Shown here: one piece after another, positions 43,011-55,265 of the stretch
Layout of the letters: each line of letters begins with the position of its first letter
How positions within the stretch are numbered: position 1 is the stretch's first letter
Assembly: GCA_905178155.1 (NCBI GenBank)
Contig: CAJINV010000003.1
Coordinates: 6,629,612-6,693,611, forward strand
Reading direction: 5' to 3'
Origin: Amoebophrya sp. A120
Taxonomy: Eukaryota > Sar > Dinophyceae > Syndiniales > Amoebophryaceae
Length of the DNA: 64,000 nucleotides
The notes under the pieces: generated by a model
What the model was told of the DNA's origin: nothing
Databases searched by the model: none
The model's input: the letters and a program-made list of their open reading frames with translations, nothing else
Translations under genes and position numbers: made by a program

Positions 43011-44620
43011 GCCTTTGGCGTAACTAACCGCAAGGCAGAGCAGGAGTTCTGGTTTCCAATCACATTCGCCAACGCCTCGCCTTCCAAGAGGTAGAAACCC
43101 ACGCAGGGAAGCTTTTGGCGTATTTTGACCTTGTGGCGATAGCCCGAAGCGTCCTGGAGCCGTCGTCCTTCTTTCGCGTGGTAGTACGAACCACCATCCT
43201 GCGCCATCGTTTCGACAGAAAGCAGGCAAACCTGCAAAGCAGGGTGGTACAACACAACCCGGGCACCCAAGTTATTGGGCTTGAGACTTCCGATTTTCGC
43301 AGGCTCTGAGCATTCGCCGTCAGCTGTTGTGAGACTCACGGTTTCTCCGGTAAAGCTCTCAAACATTGACTCATGCGGGAACATGTGGTGGGTAGCACCA
43401 CTGTCCGTGATGATTTTCAAAGCTCGAAGTCCGTCCTTGGCTTTCGGCTGCTGCACGAAGTGCGCGCGCGCGTGCCTGGAGGAGTTAAGGACGTTCGGAA
43501 GACTCGTATACGCGGCACAACCGGCGGCATACGAGGGAAGTCGTAGCAACCTCCTGGAATTCAATTTCTTGACCGAATTCCGGGGGAATGAGATTCCGAA
43601 TTTCTTCAAAATCTCGGGGGGGCAGGGACCGGAAAGATTCCAGATTTGCATCGCAGCTTTCGCAAGACACGATGTAAATCGGTAGATTGGACTTCCAATC
43701 ACGAGGGTGGGGCAGTTCAAAAACGTAAAACACACAAACACGAAGAACCACACAGCCGACAAAAGCAGAGCGGGCAGAACACTGGCCAAGTAAAAACTGA
43801 CTGCTTTTAGGTGCGGAGAACGCACACAGAGCGGAGAACGCTCGCAGTATCCCTGGTTCACATTGTTCTTGTTTTGCTGTGGTTGACGCGTTTCGTAGAA
43901 CTTTCGAACTCGTTCCGCCTTTTCTCCTGCAAGAGTGTAAGGCAACTCGCTCGCCTTTCTCGCATAGTTCTCATCGGTGGCCATCCGATGCTCGTGCTCG
44001 CGCACAAACATGGGCAGGCTGCCCGACAAGCCCCAAGGCGTGTTTTTCTTCTTTCCCACCGTGGCGCCGTTGGTGATCCCATTCAGCTCCGGAAGCTGGA
44101 CGGGGGCGGTCGCGGTCTTCTTTTCGGCGGTGTGGACGACAACAGCGGCGGCGCTGTTGGTGTTTGCCTTCTTGGTGTTGCTCGCGGTCGTCTTCTCCTG
44201 GGATTCCGAGGAGGAGAGCAGGGAGGCAACAGAAGACAAAGAACCCGACCGGGCGCGCGGGCGCTTGTTGGTGGTTTCGTCCTCGGCGGTGACCTGCAGC
44301 GGGAAAACGCGCGCGCAGTTCGCCCCTGCCTTTTTCTTACCGTTGCCGGGCGGGGTTCCGCTCGCGGCTTCCGCTTTCTTCTTCGCGTCGGTGGCCTTCT
44401 TCTTGCGGCACTCGCTCACGTCGTGGCCCTTGTGCCGGCAAAACTGGCAGCGCTTAGCCTTCTGGGTGTCCTCCGGCTTCTGCGCTTTGCCTTTGCCTTT
44501 GTTGGCGATCGCCTTAACGCTTGCCAGCTCCTTGCTTCCGCAATTTTTCCTGGCTCTTCTCCAAGGCGACAACCTTGGCGCTGTTGGCCTTGCTGTCTTC
44601 GGTCTTGGTTTCGCCGGCAA
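42968..44620 (-). pseudogene. Copia zinc knuckle and protease frame
   Basis: Overlaps the end of Gag by about 107 bp in a different frame. It contains the CCHC knuckle CQFCRHKGHDVSEC and the aspartic protease core IITDSGATHHMFP. A hydrophobic stretch between them (near 43700-43800) is unusual for the family and may be decay or an insertion. Confidence 0.85.
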
Positions 44621-46548
44621 CGCGCTGGAACTCGCGGAGGGTGGTGGTGATGCGGTCGGCGTCGGTCACTTCGTTGGCCATGAGCGTGGCAACGGTCGGG
44701 GCGAAGTTGTCGGGAAGTCCGGACAAAATGCAGCCGGCTAAGAACTCAGGCAGCAAAATTTTTCCGCCAAGCTTCTCGCGGAAGACAGCGCGCACGCGGT
44801 TAGCGTATTCGTCCGCAAACTCGCCGGGGTTCATCCGCATGCGGATAAGTTCAACAACAACAGCGAAGCGGGTGGCCATCTTCTGACTGGCGTACTTATT
44901 TTCGAGCGCCCAAACCATGCGAAGCAGGTGCGTAGGCTGCGGGCCGGTGATCGCGCGCAAAATTTGGTGGGGGTCCGGTCCGCAACTTTGCGAAATCATG
45001 GCGGCGAGCGGTTTCGCGGTCCAACTGTTCCAGCTGGGGGCGGCTTCAACTTTCGCCAAGGCGGTCGGGATATCCGTGCCCTTAGCGATCTCCTTACGGT
45101 AATCCACATAAAGTTCGGCCCAATCCTTCCAGGCTGTACCAGCTCCCGAGGGCGGGGCGGAGGAAGAAGAGGAGGCGCCGACGGCGGTGGAGGTCGGGGG
45201 CGGGTTGCGCGGGTACCCTTCCAAGATGCGAAAGAGGTCAATCAGCTGGAGAGGCCGGGGCGGTTTCAGTTGCTAAATATTTTCGAAATTTTGCGGGATT
45301 TTTCAGAAATGCAAGCCTCGAGAGCACGGCCGAGGATCGGCCCTTGCCGGATAAAGAAGAAAGACAAAAGGAAGAGAGAACCCCAAGGGCGACTGTGGAG
45401 GCGCGGCAGAACGAAAATAGGCAAAAAGCATGGCGGGCTGATTTAGCGGACCCGGGCCCCAAACACACGAGCCCGATTTTCCAAAAGGATGCGACTTCGC
45501 CGACCATAGGGACACCGATTCAGCTGCCAAACAGAGGTCATTCATGAGGGTACTCTGCGAAACCGCTCCAAATGGCACTCTAAATGGGTATGCTAAATCG
45601 GCCCTCTAAATCGCACCCCTCTAAATGGGGGTGCTAAATCGGCACTCTAACGGAAATCCTCTAAATGGGGGTGTTAAATGAGGGCGCTAAATCGCCCCTC
45701 TAAATAGCACTCTAAGTCGCATGCTAAATCAACATGCTAAGTCGCATGCTAAATCGGCATGCTAAATGACCCTGCTAAACCATGCGGGAAGGCACCCTCT
45801 TCGACGACCGCGAAATCCCTGTGAGTTCTCGAAAGCGCAGATTTGTTCCCGAAAATCCACCCCCCGGGGACTCTAAATGAGAACGGAGGTGGTCGAAGAG
45901 GTGACTTTCCCGCAGGAAAGGTCGCTGCGCGACCCCGACCTCGGGTCTCGCCGAAGGTGCGTCGCCAGCCCCAACGACCTCTCCTTCCGACGGACGACTC
46001 AAAAACAAAGCAATCCCCTCCAAGCATCACATTGACTCACGAGAGCCAATGCGATGCTGGAAACAACCTCACGCTCGGGAGACAGAATGTCGACTCCCAA
46101 CCAAACACACCCGCCCCGGTGTGTCGACGAAAACGAACACAGAGGACCCCGCCCGACTTCGGAATTTGAAAAATCCCAGCGCACAGCATACCACTCAAAA
46201 CGCGGCAAATTTTTAAATTTTAAATCTTTGAAAACCCCAAGGCCGCAAGCAAATGGGAACCACAGAGGGGAATACGCTGCGGCCTGGCACGCGGACGGGG
46301 GCGCGTGCGCCAAAGGCGCCGCGGTGCCGGACGCGTGGCGCCCCTGCCATCCGCGGCACCACAGGCCGAGACCCGGCCCCCGGGTTTTCCATTTTCCAAA
46401 AATCCCGCAAAATATAGAAGATATTTAGTCGACTTCACCGCCCCAGACCTCTCCGACTGAGGTCAAAACTCCAGCGCGGCCAATCTTCCGCCGCCTGCAA
46501 TTTCGTGGCCATCTTCGACGGGGTGTCCTTCTCGTTGCCGGTGGCCAT
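44514..46548 (-). pseudogene. Copia Gag, split by an L element
   Basis: Start ATG at 46548. The N-terminal part runs to 46467 and continues at 45241 once the L element (45242-46460) and one GGTCAA duplication are removed; 1,225 bp are removed and the frame is kept. The body (44514-45224) contains Gag-like helical sequence with ALENKYASQKMATRF and ends in TAA just before the knuckle frame. Confidence 0.85.
45242..46460. mobile_element. Family L DNA element, copy 5 (1,219 bp)
   Basis: Ends TCAGCTGGAGAGGCCGGGGC and CCCCAGACCTCTCCGACTGA. 6-bp duplication GGTCAA at 45236-45241 and 46461-46466. It interrupts the Gag coding region. The interior contains many CTAAAT words with a period of about 15-20 bp (45570-45780). 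Confidence 0.92.
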
Positions 46549-46683
46549 GTTTGTGGTTCCTAGTTTTTCGAAATTTTTCAAAGTCTAAAACTAGGCGCGT
46601 CCAAGTGTAAAACTCAAGGGGATAAACAAAAAAACTCTAGCTAAAGCCTAAAGCTTTAGCCCTCTAAGCACAGGGCTCAAGAT
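46549..46683 (-). other. Copia 5' leader
   Basis: About 135 bp between the 5' LTR and the Gag ATG on the minus strand, where the primer-binding site should lie. I cannot identify the cognate tRNA. Confidence 0.5.
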
Positions 46684-46937
46684 TGTTAGAACACTAATAC
46701 ACCATGTAGCCCGGTGAGCAGGCTACTGCACTAGTATCCACGTAACTGTGAGAGCATGGGGAAACACAAAGCATCATCATCATTCATCATCTCTCAGTCG
46801 CTCCACCTCTCTGAGCATCGGGATTCCGCTCGGGATAATGAAGGATCTGATTTCATGATCGTGGATTTACAGTGGTATTTGCATCGGTATTTGGTCGTCA
46901 TGATCAGCATTGCATGGTGATTTAGTGATCATGCCTA
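46684..46937 (-). repeat. Probable 5' LTR of the copia-type element
   Basis: Begins TGTTAGAACACTAATACACC and ends CATGCCTACA, giving the TG...CA borders typical of LTRs. Near-identical direct repeat at 34065-34310. It lies just upstream of Gag on the minus strand. Confidence 0.8.
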
Positions 46938-46939
46938 CA

Positions 46940-47067
46940 TTTTTAGTCTTTACTTCTGGTTTTTCTTTTTATTTTTAGCTTTGTTTTGCTTTTAGCTTTT
47001 ACTTTTAGCTAGCTTTTATTTACTCTTGGCTTTTACTTTTAGCTTTTCCTTTTAGCTTTTATTTTTG
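46940..47067. repeat. Degenerate TTTTAGC heptamer block, left of N2
   Basis: CTTTTAGC-type words in the same orientation as at 418-1578. The block resumes after the N element (47870-48060), so N2 inserted into satellite. Confidence 0.8.
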
Positions 47068-47856
47068 TCAACAAGATCGGCCCCCCAGTAGCAGCAAAAA
47101 TAAAAAAATGTAGCAGCAAAAATAAAAAAATCATAACTCCCGGGAAAAATCAAGCAAAAAACTTTTCCTGGTTCGTTTGCATTTCTCGCGACCGGCCCGG
47201 CCTTGCCTGTTCCCGCTCAGATGTTGGCGGCCTGGATATGGTGATGGGCGTTGGTTTTCTGATTAAGGCCGCGGAGTTGTGGTGTGTGATCGATGTTTTT
47301 GGTCTGTTCAATGGGCGGCCGGGTTTGGGTTCCGGGCCTTCGGCCTTATCTTTTTATTTTTGGATGGGAGGGGCGAACTTATTTTGGGACAAAAAATAAT
47401 TTATTTTGGGAGAAAAAATCTGAAAAAATTCAAAAAAGTTGGCCTTTCGTGGATTTGTTCCTTCGGTTTCTTGTTGTCTTCCCTTTGGTTTGAAAAAGTT
47501 GGCAGTCGTGGCACACGACTGGCACAAGCTTGGCACAAATTAAATAATTTTTTGGCACAAAATAAATTCACTCCTCTCATGATTTCATTTATGAAAGATT
47601 AGTCTTCCGGCCCGCTCGGAGTTTTTCCGTTTCACGCGGACCACTGAGAGATGTTGCGCGTGCTTCTTCGGGGCCCGTGTTTTTTCCTCGCCATCTTCTT
47701 CGATGAGTATGGGTAGCGAATCGCTTGCCGTAATCGCTCGCGTCATTTGGCCAATCACCAACCGGGGAACCCACAAAAAATTTTTCCTTCGGATTTTTTT
47801 CGGGAGTCATGATTTTTTTATTTCCGAGGCCACTGGGGGCCGATCTGGATGGTTGA
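47068..47856. mobile_element. Family N DNA element, copy 2 (789 bp)
   Basis: Ends TCAACAAGATCGGCCCCC and GGGGGCCGATCTGGATGGTTGA, related to the copy at 28809. The flanking 6-mers TTTTTG and CCTTTG are only partly alike, as expected for an old insertion in low-complexity DNA. No coding domain. Confidence 0.75.
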
Positions 47857-48060
47857 CCTTTGGCCTGAGCTTTTGCTTTTTGTTTTATGCTTTCAGCTTT
47901 TCCTTTTAGTTTTTACTTTTAGTTTTTGCTTTTAGCTTTTACTTTTAGCTTTTACTTTGAGCTTTTACTATTAGCTTTTACTATTAGCTTTTACTTTTAG
48001 CTTTCACTTTTAGCTTTTACTTTTGGTTTTCGCTTTTACCTTTTAGCTTTTGTTATTACT
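47857..48060. repeat. Degenerate TTTTAGC heptamer block, right of N2
   Basis: Continues the satellite interrupted at 47068 with TTTTACTTTTAGC-type units. Confidence 0.8.
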
Positions 48061-48531
48061 TTCTCTTAGCAAGGGATAGACTTAGTAGATCTTCCGATTT
48101 ACCTCAGAAAATATCATCGAGCGACCAGATAGGAACTTTGGAAATATTTCGAAAATCTGTAAGATATGGCTATTTTCGAATCTTTAATTATCCAAAGTTG
48201 TCAAATAAATAATGGATCCTAATCTTATAAAAATTTAAAGAAAGATTGTATTAGGAGGTCTTCATGAAATCTTTTTCTTTTTTTTCCCATATCATATAAA
48301 GATTATCCTGAATTTGATCATGGGAATTTTTCAAAAATATTGAATCATGATCTTCATTCTTCTGACAAATAAATATTAATTCATATATCAAAAAAATACT
48401 CATCGATCGAAAAAGAAATATCTGGAATCTTATCATGGAAAATTTTCACAAATATATAAATATCCGAATAATATTAAAATTAATCGATGGATGGCTCTTT
48501 TTTTCTTTCTGGTCATGTCTGGGCATGACTC
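48061..48531. other. AT-rich block left of M copy C
   Basis: Sharply more AT-rich than its surroundings and without domain-bearing open frames. It resembles 49804-50130 and 50925-51560 in composition. Origin unknown. Confidence 0.45.
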
Positions 48532-49797
48532 TCAGGCTGCCGGCCCCGGGCAAGCTGCCCGGTTTTAAATTGGTTTGGACGAGCATTAATGTAAAAGCGG
48601 AAGGGGGGCCAAACAAATGCGCCAAAATGCCGGCGCGAATGGCCAGGGGGAAGGCGTGACACATTGCCCAAACAGACAGGGGGCGAGCGCAGCCGTTGGC
48701 TGCGGCCGCGCGAGGGCAACCGGGGCCGACTGCCTGCGGGCCCATCGCGCCCAAGGCTTCTGCGCCCGGTCACGAAACGGAAACAGGACCCGGCAACAAA
48801 ATGTGGCAAACCAAGACCCCCAAGGGGTCTGCGAAACATATGCAACACAGCGGGGCGACGCTGGCAAAGCACCAAACGGAAGCCCCCGGCAAAAAAATCC
48901 CACAAAGAATCAGGACAAGACACGGCAGGGGCCGCAAGGGCTGCGCCGCAAAAACCCACCCAACAAAAACGGCGCCCAAAAACAAAAGCCCCGGGCCGCC
49001 CCGGTTTTTGTGCAGCCCACGCCCAAAACACTGCGAGTTTTCTGGCTTCTCCAGTTTGGGTCTCCACTGCGATTATTGTGTTAATTTGTGGTTTAAATTT
49101 TGTTTAATTTGTGGTTTAATTTTGCATTAAAATTTGCATTAATTTGTTGGGGGTGCGAAATCCCTAAGGATTCGCCTAGTTTTCAAATTAATGCAACTTT
49201 TATTGCAAATTTTATTGCAAAGATTATTGCAAAAATTATTGCAGAGGTCAGGCCGCGGGATTTTGCGAAAAACGTTGCAAGTCCTGCCGCCTCCTCTGCA
49301 AAAACCCTCGACCCCTTCTGACCCACAAGAGCCCCGCTACCAAGCAAGGGCCGCAGGTTGGGCCGGGATCGGCTTCCCGGTACCGGCGGGCGACACCCTG
49401 CCCCCACGGGCCCCTTAGGAAAAAACAAGGCAAAACCCAGGCCCCGGGCCGAGAAACACGACCACGAAAGCGCCACCCGAGAAGCAACCCGGCGAAACCC
49501 GTCCCCGGCGGCAAGCCGGGCGATTTCGGCAAGGCAAATGGCAGGCCTGCGCCCTCGCGGCGGACACAGAAGCCAAATGCGGCACCCGTTGGCCTAGGGA
49601 ACAAAAGGACAAGGCCTCCGGGCTCCATTAGTTTCCCCCCCGGGGGCAACGCGCGGCGCCCTTCGGGATTTCCGAAAAGCAAACCCCTTCCCAATCAATA
49701 AACAAAGCCAATGGGACGAAACCCGGCGCAGCTTTTTTATTAGTGCTTTTTTACGCTGATTTTATTGGCCCGAATTTGCCCGGGGCTGGCTGGCTGA
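48532..49797 (-). mobile_element. Family M DNA element, copy C (1,266 bp, inverted)
   Basis: Near-identical reverse complement of copy A (34383-35647). Begins TCAGGCTGCCGGCCCCGGGC and ends GGGGCTGGCTGGCTGA. 6-bp duplication TGACTC at 48526-48531 and 49798-49803. The closeness to copy A indicates recent movement. Confidence 0.94.
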
Positions 49798-49803
49798 TGA
49801 CTC

Positions 49804-51600
49804 AAATTGTCTCATAGGCCCGGTCCGAGATTATCCGTCTTTGTTTCCATCTTCATTTCTCTTTCTCTCAAAAGATAAAACTCATTTTCCTGGATTATTT
49901 AGTATTGATATAAAGATCAACATAGAATTTGATAATGTGGTCATCGAATTTAATAAGAAAATCATAACAGGTGTAAAATAGTAAAACTCGTCTTTGTTCA
50001 AGATAAACATTTCCTGAGTTGAATTCATAAAAATGAAGAAAAAATAACAAATCTGCTTTGAGATTTCTATTTGTCAAGAAAAAAATCCAATGTCCTTTTT
50101 CTCTTTTTTTCTCCTGTTCAGATAGTCATTTCTCGATTCTTCGTCATCATCCCTTGTCCAGATTGGTTCGAAATCGGTATCCGTTTGTTCGTTTGATCGG
50201 ATTTCGGATCTCGTGTATCAGCATACTCGTGGACTTCGCAGAAAAGCCGCATCTTTTTCGGGTTTCGCGATGTGGCATCTCGATCGTCTTGCCCCTCCAT
50301 CCTGAGTATCTCGCTCGGAGTCGAAGGCCCATATTGCGCCGTCAGGTGCGAGTTCCAATGATGGGGGAAGTGGCTCTGTTTAGTAAAGAGGGGAGACGAC
50401 GACGGGCAGGTGTGAAATTGGTTCATCATGATGAGAACAATCCCAAATATCTTAATTCTCCAAGATGATAACATAATTTATCATTAGCAACATAGTAGTA
50501 GACCAGTACCATGTTGGACGCCCCCGCCACCAATCCGGTGGGTGGGTCGGTGCTATAGGTGCGCGGGGTGGGCGGGGGACGTCCAGGCGCTGCGTTTTTG
50601 CAAGCGTTGATGGTCGTCGTTCTGTGTTCCGGTGCGCCTGTGGGTCCTCTGTGTAGTTGGGCACCCGGACCGGACCTTCCTCGCGCCCGCGCAATGCCTC
50701 GTCTTGGCCGATATTTTTCCCCAACCCGTTCTCGGTCGGTATCCTACCTCTCCGCTATCGTCGTGTTGGATGTGTTGCCCGGTGGTCAGCAGCAGCGGTT
50801 TCTCCCGGAGCCGTGCGTTGGTCACCACCGGTCGATGGTTCTGTTTAGACGAGGAGGGGCAAGGGGAAGAACCACGAGAAGATTGAGCAACCCAGATCTT
50901 GGATTCCGAGAATGAATTTATCAAAAAAAAAAATATAAAGTTATTGGATTCATTATGAAGATTTCTTATATTATATCATGAAAATCTCATCATCACCATG
51001 ATAATCATAGAATTGAATTAATCGATCTTCCCAATTACCCGATAGATGATGAAAGAAAGAAATTATCCACTAGATGATGATGACATTCATTCCCATATAA
51101 TTTTTCCCAATCACCTGATAGATTAGATAGATAGACTCATTTGCGAAGACAAAGAAAATATCCATGAGATTTCCTTTTTATCATGATCCAGAATGAATTT
51201 TTTCTTATATGAGTCTAGTAATATTGTTTTCGAATTCTTAGATTCTATTATAACCATCAATCCATTCATAGAAGATGTAAATAAGAACACAGGATGAGGA
51301 AAACGAAAGGAATCATAATCAGATAATTGCAACTCTTCTCTGAAATCAAACACTCGAATTCTTTGGGATATTCCTTTCCCCATATTATGTTGGGTGCAAC
51401 GAAGATGATTTTTTCCATGCCCCATAGCGGCTTAACACACCTTCAATGGTTAGCGTGTAGGATGTGTCTATTGTTATTGCAATCATTGGATCTCCTCGGT
51501 GGTAGATTGGTGACATGAATTTGATTTCCATCATACCAGGCGTGGATTATCAAAGAAAAAGGATTAGCACGGCATTTGCTTACAATCATCACCGAACAAC
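49804..51600. other. AT-rich region with a GC-rich island (about 50490-50890)
   Basis: The AT-rich parts hold no gene I can support. The island has short open frames on both strands (for example 50559-50915) without domains. The composition switches abruptly at both island borders, which suggests an insertion, but I found no termini. Confidence 0.4.
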
Positions 51601-51633
51601 AACTGACTTCTCGTTCTCCGCCAGCCTATCTTG

Positions 51634-52954
51634 TCAGCCCAGGGACTGGAATTTCATGCCCAACGCCTCCAGTTTCGCCTGTTGTGCTTTCTGCTGCAGC
51701 ATCTCTTGTTCGATGCGGTGACTATCTTTTCCTTCCGAGCGGTTGAAAACCAAGTCAGCGACTTCCTTTTTACTAACCAGGCCCCAATACGTCTGCTTCT
51801 TCTGCTCATCTACAACCTGACAGCCGAGGATAAACGCGCCCAATGCTTTCGAACCGATTAAGCTTCGGGCAGCAGGATTGTGTTTGTAGTCCCCTTCTTT
51901 TTGCAGAAAACAGTCGTCGTACCAAATTTTCCACAGCTTTTTCTGCTTTGTCACCGGATCGGTGGCAGCCGTCGCGATGTTGTATCCCGGTAGAAACGTT
52001 GAACCGATGGTGAACGGCGTCTGTTGGCGGGTGTCCGGTTTTATTTGCGCAGCTGCGCCATCACCTCCACTGGTGGGCTCCTCGTCGACCGATTTGCTCC
52101 AATTAAGTTTTGTATACAAGCCCTTCAGCAGAGCCTTTGCCTCTTCGGTCGATACAGATGTACCATGCTGATCTACTGCACCGTCGCAGCGCAACCCATC
52201 CGCTACCAGACTGGTGGACGCTGGAGCGTCGTCGTCATCTGCTTTGTTCTCGGTGTCATCTTTAACTTGAGCTAGTAGCGCTTGCTCGTCTTTGTTGATA
52301 CCCGCATCCTCAACGATCTTGCCGTTTTCGTAGTCAATTTCTACCTCTACATGCCGTCGCGTCTCCTTGTCGAATCTTTCCACCGTGAAAGGCTTGTCTT
52401 TTTTCGGTTTCGACGACACTTGAGTAGCACCACTATGCAGCTGTTCTTCGAGTTGCAAGACATTTCTTGCCAACACGTCTTCTTCTTTTGATCCCGCTAA
52501 AACTCCTTCCAGGACAGTTTCACACAGTTTCAGCTTGCCGCCAGGAATGTACTCCCGCGGATGGATGATTGTGAACTTTTGCTGCCTATGGATTGGGGCA
52601 AACATCATGCTTGGATCTGGAGTGCAACGTTTAAGTTTTCCATGCTCTGTCATGCGCATTTTTATGTTTATTCTTCTTCTATAATCTATTTTTTTGTCAT
52701 GTGTCATGCAGAATCTGAATCACTAGACAACACCTAGCAGCAGCTCAAAAAGTTGTCATGGTTGTTGGCCGTCGGTTCAGGCGTCCTTGTGCTTCCCGAG
52801 TCCATCAATAAGAACCTTCCAGACCCAGACATGCTTGCAATTGATACTGCTTCACCGTGTGCTTCTTCGGAAACTGCTTTTCTTCCTCTTGCTCGCTATC
52901 ACTGTCCAAGTCGGCCGCGAACTTCGACCACTTGTCGTAATTGGTGGACGGCAT
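51634..52954 (-). CDS. Gene 3: hypothetical acidic protein, two exons, 351 aa
   Basis: Coding segments are 52852-52954 and 51634-52586 on the minus strand, separated by a family A-type introner. The start ATG at 52954 opens with MPSTNYDKWSKFAADLDSDS and a Glu-rich stretch. The join reads HTVKQ into QKFTIIHPREY. Together they give 352 codons including the stop TGA. The middle is acidic and low complexity; the C-terminal part (GSTFLPGYNIATAATD onward, about residues 236-351) looks globular and ends in a Gln/Lys-rich helix. I do not recognise the family. An unspliced reading that starts at 52707 would keep intron sequence at the N-terminus and is less likely. Confidence 0.75.
52587..52846 (-). 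mobile_element. Introner, family A variant, only intron of gene 3
   Basis: Left end TATGGATTGGGGC with a decayed TTGGATCTGGAGTGC core. Right end CTTCCAGACCCAGACATGCT then TTGATA. Flanking 5-mers CTGCC (52582-52586) and CTGCT (52847-52851) match at 4/5. Removing 265 bp gives the frame required. Confidence 0.85.
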
Positions 52955-55265
52955 TATGTTTCTTGTGCTGGAGTTTCAGTTTGTGATTAAAAATAAAACA
53001 AAAATCAGTATTGCAATTGTGATGCGCAAATCAACATCCACTAGTGGATTCTCTCACAGTCCTAGGCCGATAGGATACCAATGCAGAGTCCTCCTGCTGA
53101 TGTGATCCTGAAGAAGCAACAAAAAGATACAAAAATCGAAAATAAAAATGAAAATAAAAAGTTATGCAACAAGATCCTTTCTGTCTTTCTTTCTCTCGTG
53201 CCTGGGCATGGCGTCAACGGTTCAAGGCCCTAACAAATCATCGCAATCCACATGAAACACTTTATTGCTCTGTGTTCTAAGACCGGCTTCAGCCCCTCAT
53301 CGAGCTCGACGGCTCCTGCTCGAGGTCGAGGTTTTTGCTATATCAAAATACATTCATTCATTCATTCTACGATGCGCCAGCCTTGAGCGCGAGGAGACTT
53401 GACTTGAAGATGGTGCGCCCCACCCTTCGCAGCTCGCACTTCTGATGGTGAGACACCGCAAAACACAGACGCGCGCTTCGCGTACTTCTATTTCCGTTTC
53501 GCAGACTAAAAGAAGAAAACAAAAAGGGAGGGTAAAAATAAAAGGGAAAACGCTAACAATGCGTAAACTCCTTTGCTCTTCTACTTGTTTTCGCTGCTGT
53601 AGTCTTCTATCTTTGCGTTTGAGTTGGTGGCTTATAGTCGGCGGAACTTGAGTTTTTAAGGATTTTGCACGGAAGTGTTCGTATTTTTTACATTCCTCGA
53701 CGAAGGACGCGCTTCGCGTGGTTGCAAAAATTTTTTGTAGATGTTTCGCAGTTATAAATTTTTTGGATCCAGGTGGTGAACAAACACACTGCCGCAGAAA
53801 TTTCCAAGATTTACGCTTACATACTGATACTTTTTCTTTGAACGAGCCCTGAAAGCTGTCTTAACATGCGTAAAAATTAGTATAAATCAGGCACGTTTAT
53901 CTTTCACCTCGCCAGCATCTTGCCGTGGCGATCCATTACTACGAGGCATGTCAAAATCAAGATCGTGTGTCATTTTTTCGACTTTCGGGGGGAGGCGGCA
54001 GGCTACTATCTTCCTATGGCTCTGGATTGGCGGCAACAGGGCTAGAAGCTACTAGATGATGCCTAACCTCACCACTAAGCAATAGTAGGGGTAATGCCTG
54101 TCCGAGCGGGAGCACCCACTCACATATAAACCTAAGTTATCAGCTTTCTACGGTTATGGGCTCATAAGACTTTTCCTCTAGGCTCATAGAGAGCTCAGCG
54201 TGCTGTTGCTCGGTTGCGGTACATGCTTATCCCGCTTGTTAAGATAGAATATATCGATGATTGCGAAGAACTAAAAAAAACGACGCTCTAATGTAAAAAG
54301 GCGATTTCCGGATCTCTAGCGACTTCGAGTTTTATCTTCATTCGAATCGAAAACATAGACAAAAACAAAAACTACCCCTCCGAGGACCGAGATCTTATAT
54401 TTCCACCGAGCGCATACAAAATCTTACTCTTTTTAAGCCGATCCGCACGGCGTCCTTGTTGCTCTCGCGATTCATACACAAATCAAATAATTACTGAGGG
54501 GGCGCTACGCGGAGTGCTATACTAGTGCACGGACCTAAAAGGGAGCCACGGGCTGACATGCTGCTTTGCAGGTTTAGGGACTTTTGATCATACATCATCA
54601 CCAAGCACTGGTGTAGAACTATATTAATCTTCGATCGTGCTTTCCTGCTCCCCCCGCGAATCCCCCGGCCGGCACCGCAACCACCGGCACAACGGCAGAG
54701 CGTGGGATGTTGTTATTCTAAGCCCAGCTGTGCTGTAGCATAAGTTAATGCCATCCCGATCTAGTTGTTCTCCTGGCGGTATGTACGTGTCTACGGGGAT
54801 AACTGCCTGGCGCAACAGGCGGGGATAATACAACTCTAACTATCGAATTTATATAAAACCTGATCTGAACACCGCGGGGGTTTAGCCTACTATAAAACTC
54901 AATTATAGTATGCGCATGCCACTAGTGCATCTATTACGTCTGTATCTACTTGTTGTTTTCATTCTTGGCCAGATGATACATACAGCACAAGACTCAACTG
55001 ACAAAAAGCTGCGGCGTTGATGTGATACTGCACAAACAGAAAAATAACAGCAGGATTTTTTGGGCAGACGATGTTGACGCGATTTCTACATTTTATTTTT
55101 TCGGTAGCTACGTGCGGTTTGTAATTTTGATACTAGGAACAGTAATAATGATACGAAATTGAATCATCTACAACTACATATTTTGATCTACTAGTTGGTT
55201 ACAGTCTATCGTTTTATTTTTGGTTTTGGACATTATTAGCAGTGCTCGCACCTACTTGTTCTTGT
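52955..55265. other. Intergenic region between genes 3 and 2
   Basis: Contains a CATT microsatellite (about 53350-53370), an A-rich 68-codon open frame (53445-53651, + strand, basic, no domain) and small hairpins. I recognise no tRNA, snRNA or spliced-leader sequence. The 5' flank of gene 3 (minus strand) starts here. Confidence 0.4.

Larger units (their letters stand above)
38208..46683 (-). mobile_element. Ty1/copia retrotransposon body, degenerate and interrupted
   Basis: On the minus strand the order is Gag, zinc knuckle, protease, integrase, reverse transcriptase, RNase H, as in Ty1/copia. Two L elements (40599-41922 and 45242-46460) split it and a third with nested M elements lies beyond the RNase H end. 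At least three frameshifts and one in-frame TGA mark it as non-functional. With both LTRs it spans about 34065-46937. Confidence 0.9.

Noticed and set aside
53445-53651. 68-codon basic plus-strand frame
   Set aside because: Low-complexity Lys/Arg-rich start and no other evidence of coding.
53890-54850. Possible structured RNA between genes 3 and 2
   Set aside because: Small hairpins are present but nothing matches a tRNA, snRNA, snoRNA or dinoflagellate spliced leader that I can recognise.
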